Below are positions 15,403 through 25,749 of a stretch of 64,000 bases of DNA, piece after piece (the first letter of the stretch is position 1; every line of letters starts with the position of its first letter). A program made the position numbers and the translations under genes. The notes under the pieces are model-generated. The model did not search any database. It was not told where the DNA came from and saw only the letters and a program-made list of their open reading frames with translations. This DNA comes from Imperialibacter sp. EC-SDR9 (GTDB lineage: Bacteria; Bacteroidota; Bacteroidia; Cytophagales; Cyclobacteriaceae), in the NCBI RefSeq assembly GCF_902498805.1, contig NZ_LR701601.1, positions 1-64,000 of the forward strand, written 5' to 3'.

Positions 15403-17667
15403 CTACCCCCTCCCTGGTGCATAAGGGAACTTTAAATCCATATAATACTCCAGTGTCTTATCACTTTTCTCAACGCCTTTTGGCAAAGGCCTTTTCGAGA
15501 ATGTCTGAAAGTACAGCAGGCAGGAATTTCTCCACCACACCGCTTCCTGCTCCTGAATGGACAGCAGCATGTTGACATGCTCCCACCGCTCTTTGTCGAC
15601 GATAGCCTGCTGCTCTTTCCATTTTTGCTGCATTTGCCTCACCTCGTCAACGCCTTGCTGATAGTGAAGAGCGATTTCATCCCACAGTGTTTTACCCGAC
15701 TTCATTTTGAAGTCCCAGGGCAAATGGTGAAACCAAAGCAGGTCGATGTCGGGGCAGGTTTTTGGGTCGGCCCAAACTTTAGCTGCCAACGACGCATACT
15801 GTTCCAGGGCATTGCTGCCGGTTGCGGTACGGTCGAAGCCGATGCCTGCTGAGTCGGCCTTGTGATAGTAAACAGACGTCCAATCGGCACGAGACATCTT
15901 GCTTACCCAGGGGCCTGGCCCGTAGTGATGCCCTGCTCCCATGATGTGATGCAGCCCAAGGGGTGTGCTGTAATTCACTACCGTTTCTCTTGAGGTCAAC
16001 ATCATTTCTCTCATGGGCTCTACGAATGTTGGGTCGTTCGTGAATGTCATTTTCAGCCATTCGTTGGCGATGTGGGCCGAGCTGAGCTCGTGGTTCCACG
16101 CAAGGCGGCCAAAGGCAAACCAGTTGGCCTGGCCGAAAGGATGGCCCGTCCAGTTGCGGTCGTTGCCAATATTGGTAACGCCTGCAATGCCTGAGATTGC
16201 TTGCCCGTCCAGCGTGCCATCTACCACTTTGGCGACCGTGGCCACTCGTACCGGTTCGACCTGGCTGACAGGAACAGGAGGCCTGTCGGTGGGCCTGGGA
16301 TTTCTGAGGTCGGGTGCTTTTAGTGATTGAGATGGAGTTGGGTTCGGACCTTTGGCATAGGTGTCTGCGTCGAGGGTTTCTTTGAAAAGTGGAGCGAGGT
16401 AGCAGAGGTTGGTGGCCTGGCCAAGGTATTCCTGGGTGATCTGAAATTCTGCCATGATGGGTGTCTTCGGCATGGCACCAAACAAGGGATGAAACGGTTC
16501 ACGTGGCTGGAAATCGATGGCACCGTTTTTCACCTGCACCATCACATTCTTTCTGAAAGTACCATCCAGTGGCTTGAACTCGTCGTAGGCCTGTTTGGCC
16601 CGGTCGACTGGCTGCTCATTGCTATAAACAAAGGCCCGCCACATCACGATGCCACCGTGAGGTGCCACGGCATCTGCCAGCATATTAGCGCCTTCGGCAT
16701 GGCTGCGTCCGTAGTTCTGTGGTCCTGGCTGCCCCTCAGAATTGGCTTTCACTGTGAAACCACCAAAGTCGGGGACATAGGTCATGATTTCCGTTACCTT
16801 GTCTTTCCACCACTGCTGCACTTTAGGATCGAGTGGGTCAGCAGTTTCCAGCCCGCCAATTTCTATGGGAGCGCTGAAGCGGGCAGTGAGGTAGACTTTT
16901 AAGCCATAGGGGCGGAATACATCTGCCAGCGCCTTTACCTTTTCGAGGTACATAGGAGTGAGCACTACCGCTTTGGCGTTGACGTTGGTAATGGCTGTGC
17001 CATTGATGCCAATGGAAGCACACGCACGGGCGTAGTCTACGTATCTCGGATCGATGTAACCAGGCAATAGATGCCATTTCCAAAGCGAAAACCCGGCATA
17101 GCCACGCTCCACGGTCTGATCCAGGTTGTCCCAATGATTGAGAATACGGTGCTGGATTTTTGGCGAGTCAGTGATCGTGAACTCATTGTCGAGCGGCTGA
17201 TGTGTCTGGATCAGTCTTAGCAGGTGAAACGTACCGTAGAGTACCCCCACTTCTGTATTGGCTGCAATTACCAACGCATTGACGCCCCTTACTTTTCGGT
17301 TAGAGATCAGGTAGCCTTCCTGGCCCACGCTTTTCAGCTCCTCGGTCAGGTTGAGCCCAGCCACAATGCTGGAACCTTCGGGAGTACCGGCAATCACCCA
17401 GCCTGTCTTTCCGAAAGGGCTGCCAAAAGCGATTGGCTTATCGAGAAGTCCTGATAGCCCGTTATTGAGCTCGGTTTTGATAGCTTCAAGAGTGGGGGAG
17501 TACCCTTCCACCACATAGCCGGTGATTTGCCTATTGTACCTTTCCCATACTTCCCTGTCTTCAATGGGTTGATAGCGTAGCCACAAATCGTAGCCGTCTT
17601 CGGCTTGTCCTGCAAAGCTCAACAGTACAAACGTCAGTAGTAGGTAAATTTCTTTTCTAAGCTTCAC
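15403..17667 (-). CDS. GH67 alpha-glucuronidase, secreted
   Basis: A 754-residue family GH67 enzyme that removes 4-O-methyl-glucuronic acid from xylo-oligosaccharides. I chose the GTG at 17667, which gives a signal peptide (MKLRKEIYLLLTFVLLSFAG) and starts 1 bp after the stop of the acetylesterase gene; a longer frame would overlap that gene by about 125 bp. Catalytic landmarks are KANSEGQPGP (general acid Glu), the Asp of AIDFQPREP and the Glu of AEFQITQEYLG. Length and domain order (N-terminal GH67N, central barrel, C-terminal helical domain) are normal. It is last in a mannanase-esterase-glucuronidase operon and is functionally linked to uxuA downstream. Confidence 0.93.
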   Translation of the reverse strand: MKLRKEIYLLLTFVLLSFAGQAEDGYDLWLRYQPIEDREVWERYNRQITGYVVEGYSPTLEAIKTELNNGLSGLLDKPIAFGSPFGKTGWVIAGTPEGSSIVAGLNLTEELKSVGQEGYLISNRKVRGVNALVIAANTEVGVLYGTFHLLRLIQTHQPLDNEFTITDSPKIQHRILNHWDNLDQTVERGYAGFSLWKWHLLPGYIDPRYVDYARACASIGINGTAITNVNAKAVVLTPMYLEKVKALADVFRPYGLKVYLTARFSAPIEIGGLETADPLDPKVQQWWKDKVTEIMTYVPDFGGFTVKANSEGQPGPQNYGRSHAEGANMLADAVAPHGGIVMWRAFVYSNEQPVDRAKQAYDEFKPLDGTFRKNVMVQVKNGAIDFQPREPFHPLFGAMPKTPIMAEFQITQEYLGQATNLCYLAPLFKETLDADTYAKGPNPTPSQSLKAPDLRNPRPTDRPPVPVSQVEPVRVATVAKVVDGTLDGQAISGIAGVTNIGNDRNWTGHPFGQANWFAFGRLAWNHELSSAHIANEWLKMTFTNDPTFVEPMREMMLTSRETVVNYSTPLGLHHIMGAGHHYGPGPWVSKMSRADWTSVYYHKADSAGIGFDRTATGSNALEQYASLAAKVWADPKTCPDIDLLWFHHLPWDFKMKSGKTLWDEIALHYQQGVDEVRQMQQKWKEQQAIVDKERWEHVNMLLSIQEQEAVWWRNSCLLYFQTFSKRPLPKGVEKSDKTLEYYMDLKFPYAPGRG

Positions 17668-17668
17668 G

Positions 17669-19669
17669 TTACTTTGTTTTAGAGTTAAAGGGAACGGCAG
17701 GCAGACCTGCTCCATTAAATAAATTCGGCTCGCAAGCCTCGCACCAGCCGTAGCGTACTGCTGTTGGAGTGGTAACTTTGGCAGACCAGGCAATCAACTG
17801 GCTGTCTTTTACTTCCGTTTTTGCTTCAACGAAATTACCATCGGCACCGGCCACCTCTACAAAACCAGGCTCTCCTTTAAACTGAAGGCCGTCGGCATGG
17901 GTGAAACTCACACTCACTTTGTTTCCTTCAATTGCCATCGACTCATACATCGGCCCGGAATATTCAGTGCCGATGCCATAATCCTTTGCTAAGGCCCACA
18001 AAGCGAGCCTTTCTCCAACATCCTTCTTGTTGGCAGGATGAATGTCCGTCGGGTTGCCTACATCCATAATGACGGCCATCCCGGTATTTTCTAACGAAAG
18101 CGTACTTGTTTGCGCATCTCTCAGCTGTGCAGCCAGGTCATCATTTCTGCCGTATTTGTAAGGTGCAATTTGCACGAAATAAAAAGGGAAATTGCCCAAT
18201 CCCCAGGCATCCCGCCAGTTTTTGATCATAGTAGGGAAGAGGGTACGATATACTTCCGCTGCACCTACGTTCGATTCGCCCTGGTACCAAATAGCTCCTT
18301 TGATGCCATAAGGCACAAGAGGGTTGATCATGGCATTATACAAGGTAGTAGGAGAGTAGGCTGTGAGCTGCATTTTGGGCTTTTCTGACGGAGTGAGTAC
18401 GTCTTTGGCAATCGGGATAACACTGCCACTAAAGATGCTCTCAGCGACGGGTTTGGCTTTCCACTCACCTTTTAAGTTAAGCAGCAACTTGTCGGAGCCT
18501 GCAGGCCTTACGCCGATGTCGTCAGAACCATATATTCCGCCACCGCCAGCTGTGTCGAACACCTTCACGGCCAACACATTGGTGCCTTCCTTCAACAAGC
18601 CTTCTGGTATCACATAAATCCTTGCTTCCTGGTACTTGCCAGTTTCTTCAATGGCCCCAACCTTAGTGCCATTGACATACGTAATGTCCATGTCGTCAAT
18701 ACTTCCCAAGTACAGTTCGAGAGACTTGCCTGCGGCTTGCTCGGCGGTCAACTGAAATGATTTTCTCAACCAGGCCACGCCATCAAAGTTACCCATCCAC
18801 TGGCTCTCCCAGAGGCCCGGCACCTGGAGACTCTTCCATGCACTGTCATCGAAGTCGGCCGTTTCAAATCCACTGTCATCAAATGACACGTTCGCAAATG
18901 GTTTGTCAGCCGTAAGGTCAACACTTGTCTTTTCCAGCTTGTCGTATGCCGTTTTTACAGAATCATAGTAAGCAGCATAACCTTGCAGCGTTTTCGATGT
19001 GCCTTCATAGGTTGGCACCTTGTCGAGGTAAGCCGCTGTAGTCCAGGCTTGAGCGGGTGTGCCGCCCCAGCTGGTGTGGATGATGCCAATGGGAACCTTG
19101 GTTTCCTGGTAAAGCTTTTTGGCGAAGAACCAGGCAGTGGCTGAAAAGTCACCAGAATTCTTTGGCGTGGCAATTTTCCAGGATCCTGACACAGTATCAA
19201 GAGGTGTAAATGACACGTTTCTCTTCACAGTGAACATTCTTATTTCTGGGTAATCTGACGCCGCAATTTCAGCCTCGCTGTTGTCGATAGGGTTGTTTGT
19301 CCAACCCTTTAGCGGCATTTCCATATTGGACTGTCCGGATGCTACCCAAACCTCGCCTGAGAAAACATCATTCAGCGTAATCACTGAATCTCCCCTAGAA
19401 ATGGTTAGCTGAAATGGCCCGCCAGCTTTTGGAGTGGCTAGTTTGGCCATCCATTTCCCATTCTTGTCTGCCATGGCACTGGTTTTCACTCCCCAGCTAC
19501 CGGATACCCCTACTTCTGTCTCTGGATTGGCTATGCCCCAAATGGCGTTTTCCTTCTCCTGTTGCAAGACCATGTGGTCGGAGAATAGAGGTGTTAATTC
19601 AAGCACAGGTGGTTCCTGTCTGCAAGAAATGGCAATAACTGCCAACAATAGTAGCTTAAAGTATTTCAT
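17669..19669 (-). CDS. sialate O-acetylesterase-like carbohydrate acetylesterase, lipoprotein
   Basis: A 666-residue SGNH-type esterase. The lipobox is AISC (Cys16). The nucleophile block is SGQSNMEMP (Ser114), and the DIHP pair typical of the Asp/His partners lies near the C-terminus. Between the two catalytic halves sits a beta-sandwich jelly-roll insert (about 245-385, with LGSIDDMDITYVNG), as in long sialate O-acetylesterase-like (CE20-like) enzymes. In this operon with GH67 and GH5 genes it more likely deacetylates xylan or mannan than sialic acid (inference). It starts 10 bp after the GH5 gene and ends 1 bp before GH67. Confidence 0.88.
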   Translation of the reverse strand: MKYFKLLLLAVIAISCRQEPPVLELTPLFSDHMVLQQEKENAIWGIANPETEVGVSGSWGVKTSAMADKNGKWMAKLATPKAGGPFQLTISRGDSVITLNDVFSGEVWVASGQSNMEMPLKGWTNNPIDNSEAEIAASDYPEIRMFTVKRNVSFTPLDTVSGSWKIATPKNSGDFSATAWFFAKKLYQETKVPIGIIHTSWGGTPAQAWTTAAYLDKVPTYEGTSKTLQGYAAYYDSVKTAYDKLEKTSVDLTADKPFANVSFDDSGFETADFDDSAWKSLQVPGLWESQWMGNFDGVAWLRKSFQLTAEQAAGKSLELYLGSIDDMDITYVNGTKVGAIEETGKYQEARIYVIPEGLLKEGTNVLAVKVFDTAGGGGIYGSDDIGVRPAGSDKLLLNLKGEWKAKPVAESIFSGSVIPIAKDVLTPSEKPKMQLTAYSPTTLYNAMINPLVPYGIKGAIWYQGESNVGAAEVYRTLFPTMIKNWRDAWGLGNFPFYFVQIAPYKYGRNDDLAAQLRDAQTSTLSLENTGMAVIMDVGNPTDIHPANKKDVGERLALWALAKDYGIGTEYSGPMYESMAIEGNKVSVSFTHADGLQFKGEPGFVEVAGADGNFVEAKTEVKDSQLIAWSAKVTTPTAVRYGWCEACEPNLFNGAGLPAVPFNSKTK

Positions 19670-19679
19670 AGTGGTGAGT

Positions 19680-20978
19680 TTATTTCTTTATAATTGAAGT
19701 CATTTTTTTGGCATAGTCGCTTATGATTGACTGGGTTGATGCGTCATGGTCATACACAGAGTACCATCCCTGGAATTCATGCGGCGGATCCCCGATAAAG
19801 TCGTCTCCCGCATGCCATAGCCCTTCGTTTTCAGTGGGGCGACCTTCACCGCCCCAGGCCCAAAAATTGACACCCGCCACTACGCTACTGTCCTTGTTGG
19901 CCAGTTGGTAAATCTCATCAAAAACAGCTTTATAGTAAAGGTCTCTTGCTGTAACCGGTGCTGCCGGGTCGTGGTTATTCAGATCTCTCGATATGCCAAA
20001 TTCTTCCAATACGATTGGCTTGCCGAGCGTCTTTGCCATGGCTGCGTGCTCGGCCATGTAGTTTTTTGCGTATGCTATCGACAGGTCTAATGTGGAATCA
20101 GCTTTTTGTGGGTCATATACTCCCCAGTTCTGCACCCAAATGTGCATGGTGGTGTAGTCGATAGCCGGGCTGGTGTGATCGAGCGCCAGATTGGTGCCTG
20201 CATAAACGTTGGAGGTATTTCCCTCGCTGCCTGTTGTCACGAGGTGGTTGGCATCCAACGACTTGATATAGCCCGACGTGCTGTCTATCCACTGGCGGTA
20301 GGCTTCCATATTGTCAATCCCCCTTGGTTCATTGGCAAGCTCCCAGGCCATAATGGCAGGGTCATCCTTGTAGGCTTTTCCAGAGTAGGTGTTTTTTCTG
20401 TTGACTATGAAACTGATGTGGTTGTTGAATAGCTCGACTGCTTTGTCGTTAGTATAGAAGCTCGCTGCAAAGCTTTGGTACACATTCCAGTCGCCGTTGG
20501 GAGCAGGTGGTGGGTAAGGGATCGTGTCAGCTTTTCCTGACCAAACAATGTATTGGCCAAAGCCTCCTGACCAGTTCCAGAAGTTGTTGAGGCAAACCAC
20601 AGCATACATATTGCGTTTGCCCATTTCAACGAGGAGGAAATCCAGCCCATCGAGTACTTCCTCGTTGTACACGCCCGGAGCTGGTTGCAGAGAGGGGAGC
20701 ATGCGGAACGGCTCGTCGTCCGGTCCCTCGCTGCCACCCATAATGCGAAGGTTGGTAACGCCCATCGCTTGCAGCCTGTCAAGTTCACGTATCAGGCGAG
20801 CCCGGTCACCTCCGGGGCCTTTGGAGCCAAGATTGAGGCCATACCAGAAGTTGGTACCCATGAAGTAATAGGGCTTTTCATCCAGGGTAAAAGTGCCTTC
20901 GTTCACTTTTACATAGGTTTCTTTGCATCCGGCGAGTATCAATATGGCCAGAAAAGCAGTAAAGTATAGTTTTCTCAT
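19680..20978 (-). CDS. GH5 (subfamily 7-like) endo-beta-1,4-mannanase, lipoprotein
   Basis: A 432-residue TIM-barrel glycosidase with an N-terminal lipobox (LAGC, Cys18), so probably surface or periplasmic. The acid/base Glu is in WELANEPRG (E217), and the nucleophile Glu in VLEEFGIS (E326). The opening GTNFWYGLNLGS and the insertion NNFWNWSGGF are typical of GH5_7 mannanases. It is the first gene of the operon with the acetylesterase and alpha-glucuronidase. No SusC/SusD pair, transporter or regulator accompanies it here, so this is a partial or stripped-down polysaccharide utilisation locus. Confidence 0.9.
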   Translation of the reverse strand: MRKLYFTAFLAILILAGCKETYVKVNEGTFTLDEKPYYFMGTNFWYGLNLGSKGPGGDRARLIRELDRLQAMGVTNLRIMGGSEGPDDEPFRMLPSLQPAPGVYNEEVLDGLDFLLVEMGKRNMYAVVCLNNFWNWSGGFGQYIVWSGKADTIPYPPPAPNGDWNVYQSFAASFYTNDKAVELFNNHISFIVNRKNTYSGKAYKDDPAIMAWELANEPRGIDNMEAYRQWIDSTSGYIKSLDANHLVTTGSEGNTSNVYAGTNLALDHTSPAIDYTTMHIWVQNWGVYDPQKADSTLDLSIAYAKNYMAEHAAMAKTLGKPIVLEEFGISRDLNNHDPAAPVTARDLYYKAVFDEIYQLANKDSSVVAGVNFWAWGGEGRPTENEGLWHAGDDFIGDPPHEFQGWYSVYDHDASTQSIISDYAKKMTSIIKK

Positions 20979-21214
20979 TTAAGCAGGTAGGTTCCAAAAT
21001 ATGAAGATAGGACATTCTTCTACAGCTTCACAAACAATGGGGCACAACGGTTAAGAAAGAGAAAGGCCGGCAACTGGGTAAAAGAACACCAGAACGACCA
21101 ATCGTATTTTATTAATAGAGGCGTTCGGGAAGATATCCAGCTCCTACTATGACTTTTACTCAATTAAGTAGCTCTTCATTGGGAAAAGAGCCATCTGAGA
21201 GGGCAAACTTTACA

Positions 21215-24200
21215 TTATAAATTAGCCGCAACCTTGCGATGCCTCTCCATTCTTTCGGCAGCTTTTACCTCGGGGTCAAATGTCCGTTTGCTGGAAATGT
21301 AGGAGTAGATGGCCGGGATGATATACAACGTAAGGAAGCTGGAAATAATCATTCCCCCTACAACGGCTACACCCAGACTTTGGCGGCTGCCAGCAGCTGA
21401 CCCGATAGAAAGAGCGATGGGGAGAATGCCCAGGATCGTTGCAAAAGTTGTCATTAAGATGGGTCTGAAACGGGCGTGTGCCGCCTCTATCACCGAATCG
21501 AGCCTGGTGACGCCCTCAGCTTTTCGCTGGTTGGCGAACTCCACAATCAGGATGCCGTTTTTGGTCACCAGTCCCACCAGCATAATGATGCCAATCTGAC
21601 TGAAGATGTTCAGGGTAAGATCCATGATGTAAAGGCTGAGTAAGGCCCCCGCCATAGACATGGGCACAGTGAAAAGGATGATCAGTGGATCAACAAAGCT
21701 TTCGAATTGTGCAGAAAGTACGAGATAAATAAGCACCAGTGCCAGCATGAAGGCGAACAGCAAACTGGAGGAGCTGTCGGCATATTCTTTCGATTGCCCG
21801 GCGAGCTCTGTTTTGAAGTTGGCTGGTAATATTTCAGCAGCCACTTCATCCATGGCTTTTATGCCATCGCCAAGCGTTTTTCCGTCGATGATGCCGGCCG
21901 ATACAGTGGCAGACACATAGCGGTTGTATCGGTAAATGGCGGCAGAACTCACCGATTCCTCATAATAAATCAGGTTGTCGAGCGATACCATTTCGCCCAG
22001 GCTGTTTCGTACATTGATAGCCTTTAGGTCGACCGGCTCGTTTCTGTTCTCTCTTGAGAGCTGCCCGATCACCTGGTATTGCTTGCCTCCCATGATGAAG
22101 TAGCCATAGCGCTGCCCGCTATAGGCCAATTGGATGGCTCTGGCAATATCAAACACAGGCACATGCAGCTCATTGGCCTTCTCACGGTTGATGCGGAGCT
22201 TCAACTCAGGCTTGTTTACTTTGAAATCGCTATCCACAAACTTCAGGTCGGGATGTTCCTGGGCAACATTAAGGAATTTGGGTAGTATATCGATCAGGCT
22301 TTCTACGTCGGGTGCCTGAATGACATATTGCACAGGAAGTCCCCCGAAGCGTGCTCCGATGGTAGGAGGCTGAGCCGGGAACGCCCTTACGGCTGTGAAC
22401 TGCTCAAATCCCTTCGATATCTGTTTGAAGATTTCGTCTTGCGACCGCTCTCTTTCGCTGGCATCAACGAGGAAGATGTTTTCAGCGCCGCTATTTACCG
22501 GACTGAACGCACCACCACCAGGGATCACGGCCGTCAACGCCACAGTAGTTCTTACCTCAGGCACGTTGTCCAGCACCCAGGCATCCAGCTCTTCCATGTA
22601 CTTGTCCATGTACTCAAACGAAACCCCCTCAGGCGCCTTCACCGAGGCACGAATGATGCCCCTGTCTTCCAACGGAGCCAACTCTGACTTTAGTTGTGTG
22701 CCAAAGAAGGCGATCATTCCAAACATCAGCGCCACCACGACAAACGACAGCCACCGGTACTTCATAAATGCCGCCAGGCTTTTGGCATAACCAGCACCTA
22801 AACCTTCGTAGAATTTCTCAGTAACAGCATAGAAACGAGAAGGCTTGGTGTGTTTTTTTAGCAAAACAGCACACATCATTGGTGATAGTGTGAGCGCCAC
22901 CAGTGCCGATACCAGAATGGAACCAGCCAGCACCACACCAAACTCCAGGAACAAACGACCCGTCAATCCCTGCATGAAAATGATCGGAATGAATACTGAT
23001 ACGAGCGTTATAGTCGTGGAAATAATGGCGAAGTAGATTTCCTTTGATCCCTGTATGGCCGCCTGGAAAGGAGGGATGCCCTGCTCCACCTTGGCAAAAA
23101 TGTTTTCCAATACCACAATGGCGTCGTCGCATACAAGGCCAATGGCCAGCACAATGGCCACGAGCGTAAGTACATTGATAGAGAACCCGGCAATGTACAT
23201 GATGAAGAACGACGAAATAATGGAGATGGGGATGGCGATTACCGGAATGAAGGTGGATCGCCAGTCACGCAGAAAGGCAAAGATCACCATGGTTACCAGT
23301 ATGAAGGCGATCAGCAGGGTTTCTTCTACCTCTTCGATGGATTTTCTGATCGGCTTGGTATAGTCGTTGGCCACCCTTATTTCAATATCTGCCGGCACCT
23401 CGTCTTTCATGGCATCAAGCCTGCGATAGATTTCGTCGGCGATCTCAATTTCGTTGGCATTGGGTTGCGGCTGAATACTCAATAGCAAGCCTTTAGCTCC
23501 ATTGCCCCGGAAGTTGGTGCGGTCATCCTCGCTACCAAGCTCAGCAAACCCCAGGTCTCTGAACCTGATCTGTCGGCCACCTTCCGATTTGATGATCATG
23601 TTGTTGAACTCCTCCGGTGTCACCAATCGGCTGTCGGTGCGGATGGTGAGCTCTGTTTTGTCTCCCTCAATTCTGCCGGTGGGCAAGTCAATATTTTCCC
23701 TCTTCAGTGCTAATTCAATGTCCTGGGGCACAATTCGGTAGGCCGACATTTTCACCGGATCAATCCAAAGGCGCATAGAGTACTTTCTGGCACCCCTCAC
23801 ATAGGCGCCACTCACGCCTGGCACAGTCTGAATTCTTTCTTTTAGGACATTTTCCGCAAAATCAGTCAGCTCCAACATATTACGGCTGTTGCTGATGATG
23901 GTTAGAAACATCACCGACTGCGAGTTGGCGTCGGCTTTGTCTATAATAGGCGGATCCGCCTCAGGGGGAAGGCTCCTTACGGCTCTCGACACCTTGCTGC
24001 GGACGTCGTTGGCCGCTGCTTCTATGTCTACATCGAGGTTGAACTCAACGGTGATAATACTTGCCTGCTCTCTCGAAACAGATGAAATAGTGCGTACACC
24101 TGCAATACCATTGATGGCTTGTTCCAGGGGCTCGGTAATTTGAGATTCAATCACGTCAGGGCTGGCACCAGCATAGGTGCTGGTAACGGTCACAATTGGC

Positions 24201-24328
24201 GGATCGACTGCGGGAAATTCCCTCGTGCCAAGAAATGAGAAGCCAACTACTCCAAAGAGCAAAAGCAAGATGGAGAGCACTACCGCTAGTACGGGCTTAC
24301 GAATACTGGTTTCAGAAATACTGCTCAT
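21215..24328 (-). CDS. RND-family efflux permease (second system)
   Basis: A 1037-residue AcrB/MexF-like inner-membrane transporter with the usual two porter regions and twelve helices. It has the PVLAVVLSILLLLFGVVGF N-terminal helix and GLVCDDAIVVLENI in TM4 with the paired Asp of the proton relay. The sequence differs clearly from the first RND pump in this window. It starts 4 bp after its adaptor. No TolC-like gene accompanies it, so it probably uses a channel encoded elsewhere, possibly the one at 2768 (inference). Confidence 0.92.
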   Translation of the reverse strand: MSSISETSIRKPVLAVVLSILLLLFGVVGFSFLGTREFPAVDPPIVTVTSTYAGASPDVIESQITEPLEQAINGIAGVRTISSVSREQASIITVEFNLDVDIEAAANDVRSKVSRAVRSLPPEADPPIIDKADANSQSVMFLTIISNSRNMLELTDFAENVLKERIQTVPGVSGAYVRGARKYSMRLWIDPVKMSAYRIVPQDIELALKRENIDLPTGRIEGDKTELTIRTDSRLVTPEEFNNMIIKSEGGRQIRFRDLGFAELGSEDDRTNFRGNGAKGLLLSIQPQPNANEIEIADEIYRRLDAMKDEVPADIEIRVANDYTKPIRKSIEEVEETLLIAFILVTMVIFAFLRDWRSTFIPVIAIPISIISSFFIMYIAGFSINVLTLVAIVLAIGLVCDDAIVVLENIFAKVEQGIPPFQAAIQGSKEIYFAIISTTITLVSVFIPIIFMQGLTGRLFLEFGVVLAGSILVSALVALTLSPMMCAVLLKKHTKPSRFYAVTEKFYEGLGAGYAKSLAAFMKYRWLSFVVVALMFGMIAFFGTQLKSELAPLEDRGIIRASVKAPEGVSFEYMDKYMEELDAWVLDNVPEVRTTVALTAVIPGGGAFSPVNSGAENIFLVDASERERSQDEIFKQISKGFEQFTAVRAFPAQPPTIGARFGGLPVQYVIQAPDVESLIDILPKFLNVAQEHPDLKFVDSDFKVNKPELKLRINREKANELHVPVFDIARAIQLAYSGQRYGYFIMGGKQYQVIGQLSRENRNEPVDLKAINVRNSLGEMVSLDNLIYYEESVSSAAIYRYNRYVSATVSAGIIDGKTLGDGIKAMDEVAAEILPANFKTELAGQSKEYADSSSSLLFAFMLALVLIYLVLSAQFESFVDPLIILFTVPMSMAGALLSLYIMDLTLNIFSQIGIIMLVGLVTKNGILIVEFANQRKAEGVTRLDSVIEAAHARFRPILMTTFATILGILPIALSIGSAAGSRQSLGVAVVGGMIISSFLTLYIIPAIYSYISSKRTFDPEVKAAERMERHRKVAANL

Positions 24329-24332
24329 TTAC

Positions 24333-25391
24333 TTAGTCGTTAGCAACAACAGGATCAATCACTAAACCTTCTTTCACTCTTAGCAAGTTGGTTGTCATCA
24401 CCGTGTCGCCTTTGCTGAGACCGGAAGTGATTTGTACCGAATTGCTTGTCCTCAAACCAACAGTCACCGTGGTTTGAACCGATTTCCCGTTTCTCACTGT
24501 ATACACCGTATACCCCGATAAATCTGGGATAAGCGCCTGAGAAGGCACCAAAAGTGTGTTTTCTTCGCCGCCAATTGGCACGGTCACTGAAGCTGACGAG
24601 CCAGGCACCAGTTTGAAATCCTTGTTGTCGGAAAGCGCTCTTACAAACAAACTTCTGGTCGTCTGGTCAATTTTTGGATCGACCACGTTGACGGTGGCCT
24701 CGTATGTACGGCTATCATTCTCCACAGTAAATGTGACCCTATCGCCCGATTTGATCTTGCTTGCATATTTTTCCGGAAGCGGAAACTCTATTTTCACTTT
24801 TCCCATATCCCCCAGGTGAACGAGCGTGGTGTTAGGGTTCACATAGGCTCCCGGGCTAATTCTTCTGATGCCAGTTTTGCCATCAAAGGGTGCTAAAATA
24901 CCCGTTTTACCTATCTGGATTTGAATCAAATCAATTTCAGCATCGAGTACTTCCTGCGAGTTCAATTCGTTTTCATACTCTTCACGGCTCACCGCTTCCG
25001 CTTTATACAGCGCCTCCATCCGCTTTACGGATGAGCTTACAAAGTTCTTACGAGCTTCCAGTATTTTCAATCGCCCCTGTAACTCCGAGTCGTCGAGTTT
25101 GAAAAGGAGTTGTCCTTTCCTGACCAGCTGGCCTTCTGAAAAGTTGATCCTCACCAACCGACCTGCCACTTCACTGGCAACCTCTACTTCTTCATTGGCA
25201 TATATGGTTCCCAACACGTTGACCATTTCTTCCAGCGTGGTGTCTTTCACAAGAATTACCTCAGCTACCAATCCTTTGCCTGGCGAGGTGGCGGTAACAG
25301 GAGCTGGTGCCCCTCCATTTCCGTTGCGTGTGAGAAAGAATACCAACCCTCCGGCCACTACAATAACTGCGATTATTAGAATTTTCTTCAT
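24333..25391 (-). CDS. RND efflux periplasmic adaptor (HlyD/MFP family)
   Basis: A 352-residue membrane fusion protein. One N-terminal membrane anchor (about residues 3-20, no lipobox) precedes a lipoyl-like domain split by a short helical hairpin (about 95-150). A beta-barrel and membrane-proximal domain follow (LVPSQALIPD near 280). It is the partner of the RND permease that begins 4 bp downstream. The pair is divergent from the transglutaminase cluster, with 358 bp between them that hold the promoter regions. Confidence 0.9.
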   Translation of the reverse strand: MKKILIIAVIVVAGGLVFFLTRNGNGGAPAPVTATSPGKGLVAEVILVKDTTLEEMVNVLGTIYANEEVEVASEVAGRLVRINFSEGQLVRKGQLLFKLDDSELQGRLKILEARKNFVSSSVKRMEALYKAEAVSREEYENELNSQEVLDAEIDLIQIQIGKTGILAPFDGKTGIRRISPGAYVNPNTTLVHLGDMGKVKIEFPLPEKYASKIKSGDRVTFTVENDSRTYEATVNVVDPKIDQTTRSLFVRALSDNKDFKLVPGSSASVTVPIGGEENTLLVPSQALIPDLSGYTVYTVRNGKSVQTTVTVGLRTSNSVQITSGLSKGDTVMTTNLLRVKEGLVIDPVVAND

Positions 25392-25749
25392 TACCCCGAT
25401 TAAAACAACTTGAACACAAATAGACGAGAAATTGGTGCCAGTTTGTTACGAAATTTTAAGGATGGTAAAATATGGTAAGCGATAGCAAAATATTGTGATG
25501 AGCATCAATTGTGATTGCTCGCACTTAAGCACGTCCATGTTTATGAAGTTTTCAATAAAATCATATTATAGCTATTTATTGTCGTATTATATGACTATTT
25601 TTAGTGATAAATTTAAAAATTTGCAATCCCCTTTTTCTTCTTCTGCCAGGGCCTGTAAATACGCAGGGGCTCAGCAAAACATTAAATGAGAGATTTGCCT
25701 TTTATTAATGGTTTCAGCCACTAAATTGAGCCAAACTTAGGTGTAAAAT
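25392..25749. other. divergent intergenic region, no gene seen
   Basis: This 358-bp AT-rich gap separates the RND2 adaptor (minus) from the transglutaminase cluster (plus) and must carry both promoters. A 64-codon open frame at 25495-25689 has no recognisable domain and low-complexity AT-driven composition, so it is not called. I saw no strong hairpin. Confidence 0.5.

Noticed and set aside
17668-17793. N-terminal extension of the GH67 gene
   Set aside because: It would overlap the acetylesterase gene by about 125 bp; the GTG at 17667 gives a signal peptide and tight operon spacing.
25495-25689. 64-codon frame in the divergent gap
   Set aside because: Composition is AT-driven, no domain or start signal is convincing, and it lies where promoters are expected.
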